From positions 1-63,414 of the forward strand of contig CACJUO010000007.1 in NCBI GenBank assembly GCA_902596675.1: DNA of 63,414 bases, in the 5' to 3' direction. Shown in pieces: positions 55,332 to 62,799 of this stretch. The translations under genes and the position numbers were made by a program. This DNA comes from an uncultured Pelagibacteraceae bacterium. Its GTDB lineage: Bacteria; Pseudomonadota; Alphaproteobacteria; Pelagibacterales; Pelagibacteraceae. The stretch's first letter is position 1; each line of letters starts with the position of its first letter. Under the pieces are notes generated by a model, which was not told the DNA's origin, did not search any database, and saw only the letters and a program-made list of their open reading frames with translations.

Positions 55332-56105
55332 TTATTTATTTTTCCAGTTAGGTTTTCTTTTTTGTAAAAAAGCTGATATTCCCTCATTTGCATCTTGTGA
55401 AGCCATATTTAAAGTCATCATTTTACTCGTAAATTTGTATGCATCTCCTAATGGCATTTCTAATTGTTTGTAGAAAGCTTGTTTACCAATTTTAATTGTT
55501 AAATTTGATTTTGAAGAAATGGTTTTTGCAATTTTTAAAACTTCTGAATTAAGTTTTTTGCTTGAAAAACAATCATTAATTAAACCAATATCTTTTGCAT
55601 ATTTAGCATTTATTGGCTCTCCAGTTAAAAGCATCTTCATCATGATTTTACGAGTTACTTTTCTACTCACAGCAACCATCGGAGTACTGCAGAAAAGTCC
55701 TATATTTACTCCTGGTGTTGCAAAGGTGGCATTTGTTGTACTGTAAGCAAGGTCACAACTTGCGGCTAACTGACATCCAGCTGCATAAGCTGCACCATGT
55801 ACTTTTGCAATAACAGGCTTCTTTCCTTCAACAATTTTCATCATTAATTTTGAGCAAAGATTAAATAATTTTAAGTGATTTAATCTATTTTTAATTCCAC
55901 CAACCTCTTTAAGATTATGGCCGGCGCTGAATCCTTTACCTGATCCCTCTAATATTATTACTCTTGTATTATCATCCTTATCTAATCGAGTAAAAGTATT
56001 CAAAAGATCCCTTAAAGTTTTAAATGAAAGTGAATTATAAGTTTTAGGATCATTAATTATTACATTTGTAATTCCGTTTCCTAATTTTTTTGTTTTTACA
56101 TTCAT
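55332..56105 (-). CDS. Enoyl-CoA hydratase/isomerase-family protein (ECHDC3-like)
   Basis: A 257-residue crotonase-fold protein. The oxyanion-hole blocks are visible (GKGFSAGHNL and HGAAYAAGCQLAASCDLAY). The two catalytic Glu of classical enoyl-CoA hydratase are not: the region reads TPGVNIGLFCSTPMVAVSR, as in the ECHDC3-type subgroup. Hydration activity is therefore doubtful, and hydrolysis, decarboxylation or another CoA-thioester reaction is possible. A link to acryloyl-CoA in this block is speculative. Confidence 0.85.
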   Translation of the reverse strand: MNVKTKKLGNGITNVIINDPKTYNSLSFKTLRDLLNTFTRLDKDDNTRVIILEGSGKGFSAGHNLKEVGGIKNRLNHLKLFNLCSKLMMKIVEGKKPVIAKVHGAAYAAGCQLAASCDLAYSTTNATFATPGVNIGLFCSTPMVAVSRKVTRKIMMKMLLTGEPINAKYAKDIGLINDCFSSKKLNSEVLKIAKTISSKSNLTIKIGKQAFYKQLEMPLGDAYKFTSKMMTLNMASQDANEGISAFLQKRKPNWKNK

Positions 56106-56112
56106 ATTGTAA

Positions 56113-56487
56113 TTATTTTAACTCACCATCTTCACGCATTTTAGCTCTAATTTTTGTGGCAGAAATTTTTTGTATTTCTTCAGACAATACTATCTCCTCA
56201 ATTTTGTAACCAACTCCTCTCCCATAACAAATATTTGTAATATTTGGCACCATCATTATTTTAAATCTTCCTTCAAATTCAGGATTTAATTTATTTTCAA
56301 TATTTTTTTTTACCGTTTCAAAGTCGAATGGATTGTCATCAACTCCTTGAACGTCTCTTATTTGAATACACACTTGACCGGTCTTTTTGATGATCTCTTT
56401 AAATAAAGTATAGTGACCCTCATGAAATGGCTGCCATCTTCCAAGCATTTGTGCTGTTGGTTTTTTATTATCCCATTCATAACTCAT
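56113..56487 (-). CDS. Cytidylyltransferase-like nucleotidyltransferase
   Basis: A 124-residue protein of the HxGH nucleotidyltransferase fold. The signature FHEGHYTLF has His22 and His25, and the second motif reads ISATKIR (usually ISSTxIR) near residue 108. It would transfer AMP or CMP to a phosphorylated substrate. It overlaps the P-loop kinase gene by one base, so the two probably act in sequence: phosphorylation, then nucleotidylation. Candidate acceptors are a phosphorylated alcohol or sulfate-type group. Not recognised as a named enzyme. Confidence 0.8.
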   Translation of the reverse strand: MSYEWDNKKPTAQMLGRWQPFHEGHYTLFKEIIKKTGQVCIQIRDVQGVDDNPFDFETVKKNIENKLNPEFEGRFKIMMVPNITNICYGRGVGYKIEEIVLSEEIQKISATKIRAKMREDGELK

Positions 56488-56894
56488 TATGATATCTCCT
56501 TTATTATTTTATCCGCCCAAAACTTAGCATCTTGAGTAGTTACATGAAAATCATATTTTTCTGGTTTGACAAACATTTGATTAGTATCGTCAAACCTTCC
56601 TTCTTTAATCGTGTCTACCCAAATAACAAAATCTGCAGGGAATAAACTTCTCGCTTCTGGAGTTGGGCAAATAAAATCTGCCACAACATAATTTCCTTGA
56701 TTTTTCAGCTTTAAAGCAAAGTCTGCCATTCTTTTAGCTTGTCTTTTTCTACCCTCCTCAGAAAAATCCCAATCATTTGCTTCTTTTCTAACTTCGTCAG
56801 CATTTAATCTTTTTGCATTCAGTTTTGGAGCAAGTTCTTCTGCCAATGTTGTTTTGCCAGCCCCAGGCAAACCCATAATTAAAACTATTTTCAT
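56487..56894 (-). CDS. Small P-loop kinase (adenylylsulfate-kinase-like)
   Basis: A 135-residue P-loop protein. Walker A is GLPGAGKTT (residues 8-16), followed by RLNADEVRKEANDWDFSEEG and VVADFICPTPEARSLF, the layout of CysC-like kinases. At 135 residues it is short compared with CysC (about 200). It is coupled to the nucleotidyltransferase gene downstream and the DddP-like gene upstream. The acceptor is unknown; adenylyl sulfate, a sugar or an alcohol are all possible. Confidence 0.8.
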   Translation of the reverse strand: MKIVLIMGLPGAGKTTLAEELAPKLNAKRLNADEVRKEANDWDFSEEGRKRQAKRMADFALKLKNQGNYVVADFICPTPEARSLFPADFVIWVDTIKEGRFDDTNQMFVKPEKYDFHVTTQDAKFWADKIIKEIS

Positions 56895-58129
56895 TAAATT
56901 TGTTCTAAAGGATGATGAGACATTAATTCTAATCCATTTTCGCCAACTAAATATTGTTGTTCTAATTTCACTCCCTCATGACCTCCAACTTCGCCGATAT
57001 AACTTTCTAGGGTAATTGTCATATTTTTTTGAAATATACCGCTTCTTTCTCCACCATCAGTCGGATATCTAATTGCTGGCCACTCATCACATAAACCTAT
57101 TCCATGAAGCATGACTGAATATCTATTTCCGTAATATTTTTCAGGAAGTATCCATGCCTTTTCAGTAAATTCTCTAAATGATACTCCATCTTTAATTAAT
57201 CTTGAATTATAGTCAATCTGCTCAACTGCTGTTGAATAAATTTTTTTTTGATGTTCATTAAATTTATTTCCACAAACAAAAGCTCTAGAAATATCTGCAC
57301 AATATCCATAAGGGCCTACCATATCTGTATCAAAGGATACGATCTCACCATCTTGAATAATCTTATTACTACTTTCTTGCATCCAAGGATTGGTTCTAGA
57401 TCCTGAAGATAATATTCTACACTCTATCCACTCTCCACCATTTTCAATGTTCGTTTTATGTAAAATCGACCATAACTCATCTTCAGTAATTCCTGATTTC
57501 AAATAATCTCTCATTTTAATTATTCCAATATCAGCAACATCTAAAGCTGCTCGCATGCATTTAATTTCTTCAGACGATTTAATAACTCTAGCCTGTTCAA
57601 GTATTTTTTTCGCTTCTAAAACTTGAATTCCTTTTTTATTAAGCTCATTTACGGCTGGACCATTGATTACATCAATTGCGATTTTTTTACTTTTAAAATA
57701 AGAGTTAGATAAATCATTTACTTCATTGACCCATTTTTTAAGTTGCAACTCTGATTGGTCACCATTGCTAAAATAATCCCAAGTAATTGCTGGTCTTATT
57801 TCATCTATTAAATTGAGACCTTTAGATAATATTTCACAGTTAAAATATTCATACAATATTGTTGGACCATCAACAGAGATAAAACAATATCTTGTAAGAT
57901 TATGCATATTATAAACACTCATATTCACAGTATCTAATGCATACCTTACATTTACTGGATCAAATAAAATACATGCCTCTATATTATTTTTCTTTAATTC
58001 ATTTCTTAATCTGTCAAGTCTATAAGATCTAAGTTCGTCAAAATCTATTTCATCTTCTCTTAATCTTTTTTTTGAAATATATTTCTTAATTGGTTGGTTT
58101 TCTGAAAGAATTTTTCTGTTAAACTTCAT
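56894..58129 (-). CDS. dddP: DddP-like DMSP lyase (M24 fold)
   Basis: A 411-residue M24-fold protein resembling the DMSP lyase DddP, which cleaves dimethylsulfoniopropionate to dimethyl sulfide and acrylate. The DddP-type loop SFDTDMVGPYGYCADISR gives metal residues Asp267, Asp269 and Asp279, followed by His342, Glu375 and Glu390. From memory, DddP of Ruegeria lacuscaerulensis uses Asp295, 297, 307, His371, Glu406, 421, so spacings agree within two residues. The proposed catalytic Tyr366 and Asp377 correspond to Tyr337 and Asp348 (LHGIGLCDEWP). Xaa-Pro dipeptidase is the alternative, but the DTD loop argues against it. Confidence 0.72.
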   Translation of the reverse strand: MKFNRKILSENQPIKKYISKKRLREDEIDFDELRSYRLDRLRNELKKNNIEACILFDPVNVRYALDTVNMSVYNMHNLTRYCFISVDGPTILYEYFNCEILSKGLNLIDEIRPAITWDYFSNGDQSELQLKKWVNEVNDLSNSYFKSKKIAIDVINGPAVNELNKKGIQVLEAKKILEQARVIKSSEEIKCMRAALDVADIGIIKMRDYLKSGITEDELWSILHKTNIENGGEWIECRILSSGSRTNPWMQESSNKIIQDGEIVSFDTDMVGPYGYCADISRAFVCGNKFNEHQKKIYSTAVEQIDYNSRLIKDGVSFREFTEKAWILPEKYYGNRYSVMLHGIGLCDEWPAIRYPTDGGERSGIFQKNMTITLESYIGEVGGHEGVKLEQQYLVGENGLELMSHHPLEQI

Positions 58130-58131
58130 CT

Positions 58132-58572
58132 CTATAACATCTGTACACCAACTCCTGTTTTTGGATAGGTGTATAAATTATAATTTGCACAAAGCTCATC
58201 TCCTGGTTTCAAATCTTTTATTGAAACCATAAAAAAATATTTTGCGTCTGGTTTCTCTCTTAAATTATAATACATGTTTTCTAAATTATCATCATTTTCG
58301 TTAAATTTTTTTGCTTTTGCGGTAGGATCAATTGGATCACCAAATTTTAATGTAGGTAAAATATTTGATACCATTCTTTGAACTGTAGGATTGTCAGAAT
58401 GATTATAAAAACCACCTAATGGAGTTCTTATATATTTATTTTCAAACTGCTCATCTCTTATGTGAGTAATTCCGATAAAAGTATTAGCTTTAATTTCTTT
58501 GGTTGCGAATAATCCCAAACCTTCGATTGGTGAACTTTTTATTGTTAATGCATCTGGTAAAGGTCTGTACAT
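58132..58572 (-). CDS. SET-domain protein
   Basis: A 146-residue protein with a complete small SET domain, a fold that methylates lysines or binds substrates with SAM. Visible motifs are EGLGLFATKEI near residue 20, GGFYNHSDNPTVQ (about 55-67) and GDELCANYNLY near the C-terminus. ATG 58572 lies 14 bases after the Rieske gene stop and is preferred over one 13 codons upstream that would lie inside it. Free-living bacteria rarely keep such proteins inside metabolic operons. The methyl acceptor is unknown; a lysine of a neighbouring enzyme is possible. Confidence 0.83.
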   Translation of the reverse strand: MYRPLPDALTIKSSPIEGLGLFATKEIKANTFIGITHIRDEQFENKYIRTPLGGFYNHSDNPTVQRMVSNILPTLKFGDPIDPTAKAKKFNENDDNLENMYYNLREKPDAKYFFMVSIKDLKPGDELCANYNLYTYPKTGVGVQML

Positions 58573-58586
58573 ATATTTCGCACTTT

Positions 58587-59762
58587 CTACACAATGTGAG
58601 TTGCCACCCACTTGTGAAATTGATGTGTTGGATTATCCATATCAGGAGAAAAATTTCCACCATTATATGCATGTGAGTTGCGGCCTAATTGCATTCTTTG
58701 AATTATACCAACATCTTCTTTTTGAATATCTTCCCACAATTTATGATTTTGTTTTCTTAATGAATTAAATTCTAATGATTTTGCGGCTTTTTCACCTACA
58801 TAATATATTTCCATGTGCTCTAAAGTTTTTTTATGACTAATGGGTTCTAACCAATATGCGTAGAAATGATCTTTATGTATACCTAACATAACATTGGGAA
58901 ACAAAGCTACATACTCTGCAATATTTTCTTTTTCTTTGGGCCAGTTAGGAAAGCAAGGAAATTTTTTCTTACCTTTAAATTTTGGATTATAAACAACTGT
59001 GCCTTGGCCTGCAAAGCGGTTTGGTAATCCTTGAATATGATAGTGATCTTCTATTTTTGAATAGGAGTTTAAACCTGGATGAACCCATGGCAAATGATAA
59101 CTTTCACAATAATTCTCAATTGCAAATTTCCAATTACATTTTGCATTTAATTTAAAATAACCAAAATCTTTTGCATGATTAATTAATTTCCTATCTTTTA
59201 TCTTCCAAAATTTAGCCCACCTATCACTTAAGGGTTTAATATATTTTTCAAATGGAATTTCGTTGTTGCTGATATTAACAAAAATTAAATCTAACCAAAC
59301 ATATGATCTTATTTCTTTTAAATTGTTTTTATCTTTTTTAAATTTCGGGCTACTATGTTGGTTCATCCCGCCTATATGAGGTGTTGCAATTAGATTTCCA
59401 TCTGATGTGTATGACCATGAATGATAAGGACATCTAATAACATTTCTAATATTGCCTTTTTTGCTTACTAGCTTTACTCCTCTATGACTACAGACATTAT
59501 GAAAAACTTTTATCTGATTTTTTTTATTCCTTACTAAAAATAATGGCAGTCCTAACAAGTTAAATGGTTTTACATCACCGATATTTGGCAAAGAACTTGC
59601 TACTCCTATTACAGTCCATTTATTTTCAAATATTTTCTCTCGTTCTATTAAAGTGTAATCTTTACTTGTATAACATTCGTTGGGAAGTCCATGGGCTTTA
59701 GAAATTGGTCTCTTAACTATATCTAATTTTTTTTTATCTATAATTTTATAAATTGCTGACAT
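58587..59762 (-). CDS. Rieske-type non-heme iron oxygenase, alpha subunit
   Basis: A 391-residue oxygenase. The Rieske [2Fe-2S] ligands are Cys91, His93, Cys111 and His114 (CSHRG, CPYHSW). The mononuclear-iron site includes His223 and His228 in ENYCESYHLPWVH, with the bridging acid Glu220 in the same segment. Such enzymes hydroxylate rings or remove N-methyl groups, as in glycine-betaine monooxygenase, carnitine or stachydrine demethylases. Placement beside DMGDH-like and methyltransferase genes favours a quaternary amine. No reductase/ferredoxin partner gene is visible in the window. Confidence 0.87.
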   Translation of the reverse strand: MSAIYKIIDKKKLDIVKRPISKAHGLPNECYTSKDYTLIEREKIFENKWTVIGVASSLPNIGDVKPFNLLGLPLFLVRNKKNQIKVFHNVCSHRGVKLVSKKGNIRNVIRCPYHSWSYTSDGNLIATPHIGGMNQHSSPKFKKDKNNLKEIRSYVWLDLIFVNISNNEIPFEKYIKPLSDRWAKFWKIKDRKLINHAKDFGYFKLNAKCNWKFAIENYCESYHLPWVHPGLNSYSKIEDHYHIQGLPNRFAGQGTVVYNPKFKGKKKFPCFPNWPKEKENIAEYVALFPNVMLGIHKDHFYAYWLEPISHKKTLEHMEIYYVGEKAAKSLEFNSLRKQNHKLWEDIQKEDVGIIQRMQLGRNSHAYNGGNFSPDMDNPTHQFHKWVATHIV

Positions 59763-59763
59763 T

Positions 59764-60393
59764 TTATTTTGTCACTTCATATAGACCAAGCCATGCATTT
59801 ACATCTTTACTAGCAATATAATCAGATTTAAAAAACTCTATTTCTTTCCATTTATTTTCATTTTTTAATTGTTTAATTTTTTTATCAAATCCATATTCCT
59901 CATATATTCCCTCATTAATAGTGAAACAAATTAGACCTTTGTTTTTAGTAATTCTAATAAACTCATCTAACGCAGGTGGTTTTACATGTCCAAAAGTAAA
60001 TGTGCCCACACACATTAAAGCATCATATTGATCATCCTTTTCATTTATTGGTTTGTTTAAATCAACTTTATCTAATTTTTTATAAAGATTGTTTGGAACT
60101 AAATCTAAAAGTTTTTGGGATAGATCGGCGCCAAAAAAATTAGTGAAACCATACTTTCTTAATTCAACACCAACCAATCCAGTTCCACATCCAGCATCAT
60201 AAATATTAATATCTTTTTCTTTTTGATGTTTATTGAAAACTTCTACCGTTTCCTTTGGGCCAGTATAATTCCATTCAACCATATCTTTATCATATTTATT
60301 ATCCAGACCCCATTCGTCATAAAAATCCATGACCTCTTTTGTTTCTTTTAATTTATAAATTGGAACTTTGTTACCTACATCCTTTTGGGCCAT
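59764..60393 (-). CDS. Class I SAM-dependent methyltransferase
   Basis: A 209-residue methyltransferase. The SAM-binding motif I is YDAGCGTGLVG (about 66-76), followed by an acidic ADLSQ and a motif-IV-like region VGTFTFGHVKPPALDE. It resembles the methyltransferase-like (WBSCR27-type) group. It overlaps the DMGDH-like gene by one base and lies 1 base from the Rieske gene, so it is part of the same message. The substrate may be an amine, sulfide or small acid, and this remains unknown. Confidence 0.87.
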   Translation of the reverse strand: MAQKDVGNKVPIYKLKETKEVMDFYDEWGLDNKYDKDMVEWNYTGPKETVEVFNKHQKEKDINIYDAGCGTGLVGVELRKYGFTNFFGADLSQKLLDLVPNNLYKKLDKVDLNKPINEKDDQYDALMCVGTFTFGHVKPPALDEFIRITKNKGLICFTINEGIYEEYGFDKKIKQLKNENKWKEIEFFKSDYIASKDVNAWLGLYEVTK

Positions 60394-62798
60394 TACCCTC
60401 TCATTTTTTCTCCACTTGGATCATAAAGTGGTTCTTTGATAATTGAACAATTGAATAAATCACCATTAATTTCTACTTGTATTCCATCTTCAGATGATAA
60501 ATTTTTTTGATCTAGATATGAAAAAGCAACACTTTTATTTACAAAATGTGCAAATCCACCAGAAGTTATATACCCAATGCTATTATCTCCCTTCATTACT
60601 GCTTCATTGTTTGTGACATCTATGTCGTTTGTTTGAATTATTAAAGGAACTAATCTATTCGAGCTATTGTCTTGTTTAGCTTTTTCTTTACCAATAAATT
60701 CTTTGTTCCAATTAATGAAACTTTCTAATCCAGTTTCTTTAGCAGTAAAATCAGGTCGATAGTCTAAAGTCCACGCACCCCAATTTTTCTCTAGTCTCAT
60801 AGACATTAAAGCTCTTCCACCAAAAGGTTTAATACCAAATTCTTTTCCCGCCTCCATTAACTCCTCATAAAGTTTAATTTGGAAATGTGGCGCAACATAT
60901 ATTTCATAACCAAGTTCACCCGTGAATGAAATTCGGTTTATAATTGCCGGAACACCTCCAACAAACATTCTTCTTGAATCTCTAAATCTAAATTTTTCAT
61001 TAGATACATCGTCTCTAACTATTTTTTCTAAAACTTTTCTCGAATTAGGTCCTGCTATAGATATTCCATGAAATTCATCTGATCTATTTTTATATTCAAC
61101 ATTGAATTTATCTAAATGGCTTTCAAACCAACGTCTATGCATTTCTTGAGCTGCACCTGAACCAAAAACCATAAATTCGTTTTCATCAAGGCATGAAACT
61201 GTAAGATCGCCACATAATTTTCCTCTATAAGATAACATTGGAGATAACGATATTCTTCCAGGATTTGGAAGCTTACCTGCCATAATATGATCTAAAAATT
61301 TTCTTGCATCTTTTCCTTTAAATTGATGTTTTGAAAAATTAGCAACTTCAATAAAACCAACATTTTCTCTTACATTAATAACTTCTTTGGAGACATAATT
61401 ATGCGATCTAGATCTTTTTATAGTTGGCTCTTCGTATGCATCTTTTTTATCATTTGCAAACCACAAAACATTTTCTAAACCAAAGCTGTCTCCCATAACC
61501 GCTCCTTGTTCTACAAACCGATCATAAAGAGCTGTTGTTTTTTGTTTTCTTCCTTTTGGTAAAGTTTCATTTGGAAATGTCATAATAAATCTTCGTTCAT
61601 AATTTTCAGAAGATTTAATTGTTCCGTATTGAGGTGATGCATAATCTCCAAATCTTGCAACATCCATTGCCCAAACATCTATTGATGGTTCTCCGTCAAT
61701 TATCCATTCAGCAATACATTTTCCAACTCCTCCTCCTTGACAAAAACCAGCCATTACACCCACTGCTACCCAATAATTTTTCATTCCGGGAACAGGACCA
61801 ATTAATGGTGATCCATCAGGTCCAAAAGTAAAAGGCCCATTTACAATATTTTTAATTCCTGCCTTTTCTAACGCTGGCATTCTTTCAAAACCTATTGCTA
61901 ATCTATCTTGAATATTATCTAGTTTTGGTTCTAATAACTCATGACCAAAATTCATAGGTGTTCCTTCAACCTTCCATGGTGTTGATTTTGGTTCATAAGT
62001 TCCAAGAAGCATTCCTTTTCCTTCTTGTCTAAAATAAATGTTACCTTCAAAATCAGTTCCAATAGGAATTCTTTGATCACCCATTGCTTCAATTTCTGGA
62101 ATAGCTTCAGTGATTAAGTAGTGATGCTCCATTGGTTGAACTGGTAGATTAATTCCTGCAAGCTGCCCAACTTCTCTTGCCCATAAACCTCCAGCGTTAA
62201 TAACTATTTCTGCTTTTATATTACCCTTGTCAGTTATCACATCCCAAGTTCCATCCTCTTTTTGTTTTGTGTCTTTTACAACTGTATGTGTATAATATTT
62301 TCCACCATGAACTTTTGCTGCTTTTGCAAAAGCATAAGTTACGCCCGATGGATCTACTTCCCCATCAATAGGGTCCCATAATGCCAGAAGGTATCTTGAT
62401 GGATCAATTAAAGGATTTTTCTTTTTTACTTCCTCTAAAGAAACAAACTCTTGGTCAAGACCCATATATCTTGCTTTAGACCTCTCTCTTTTTAAATAAT
62501 CCGCCCAAACATCATTTGAAGCCAAATAAAATCCCCCACTTGATTTGAATCCAACTGAATGGCCAGACTCTTTTTCAATTTCTTTGTACAATCCGATTGT
62601 ATAAGCCATCATTCTAGAAATATTTGGATCAGATGAAATCACATGTACATTTCCAGCTGCATGCCAAGAGGATCCAGATGTGAGTTCATTTCTTTCAAGA
62701 AGAATACAATCTTTTAAACCAAACTTTGATAGATGATAAAGAATGGAACAGCCTACTACGCCACCACCTATGATGACTACTTTTGCATGATTTTGCAT
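60393..62798 (-). CDS. Dimethylglycine/sarcosine dehydrogenase-like flavoprotein, BHMT-linked
   Basis: An 801-residue DAO-GcvT fusion. The FAD motif GGGVVGCSILYHL and the covalent-FAD His in SSWHAAGNVH are present, and the C-terminal folate-type domain covers about 425-795. It lies directly downstream of the betaine-homocysteine methyltransferase gene. BHMT makes dimethylglycine, so this paralogue is the best candidate for the dimethylglycine step. Electrons would go to EtfAB encoded in the same block. Confidence 0.9.
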   Translation of the reverse strand: MQNHAKVVIIGGGVVGCSILYHLSKFGLKDCILLERNELTSGSSWHAAGNVHVISSDPNISRMMAYTIGLYKEIEKESGHSVGFKSSGGFYLASNDVWADYLKRERSKARYMGLDQEFVSLEEVKKKNPLIDPSRYLLALWDPIDGEVDPSGVTYAFAKAAKVHGGKYYTHTVVKDTKQKEDGTWDVITDKGNIKAEIVINAGGLWAREVGQLAGINLPVQPMEHHYLITEAIPEIEAMGDQRIPIGTDFEGNIYFRQEGKGMLLGTYEPKSTPWKVEGTPMNFGHELLEPKLDNIQDRLAIGFERMPALEKAGIKNIVNGPFTFGPDGSPLIGPVPGMKNYWVAVGVMAGFCQGGGVGKCIAEWIIDGEPSIDVWAMDVARFGDYASPQYGTIKSSENYERRFIMTFPNETLPKGRKQKTTALYDRFVEQGAVMGDSFGLENVLWFANDKKDAYEEPTIKRSRSHNYVSKEVINVRENVGFIEVANFSKHQFKGKDARKFLDHIMAGKLPNPGRISLSPMLSYRGKLCGDLTVSCLDENEFMVFGSGAAQEMHRRWFESHLDKFNVEYKNRSDEFHGISIAGPNSRKVLEKIVRDDVSNEKFRFRDSRRMFVGGVPAIINRISFTGELGYEIYVAPHFQIKLYEELMEAGKEFGIKPFGGRALMSMRLEKNWGAWTLDYRPDFTAKETGLESFINWNKEFIGKEKAKQDNSSNRLVPLIIQTNDIDVTNNEAVMKGDNSIGYITSGGFAHFVNKSVAFSYLDQKNLSSEDGIQVEINGDLFNCSIIKEPLYDPSGEKMRG

Positions 62799-62799
62799 G

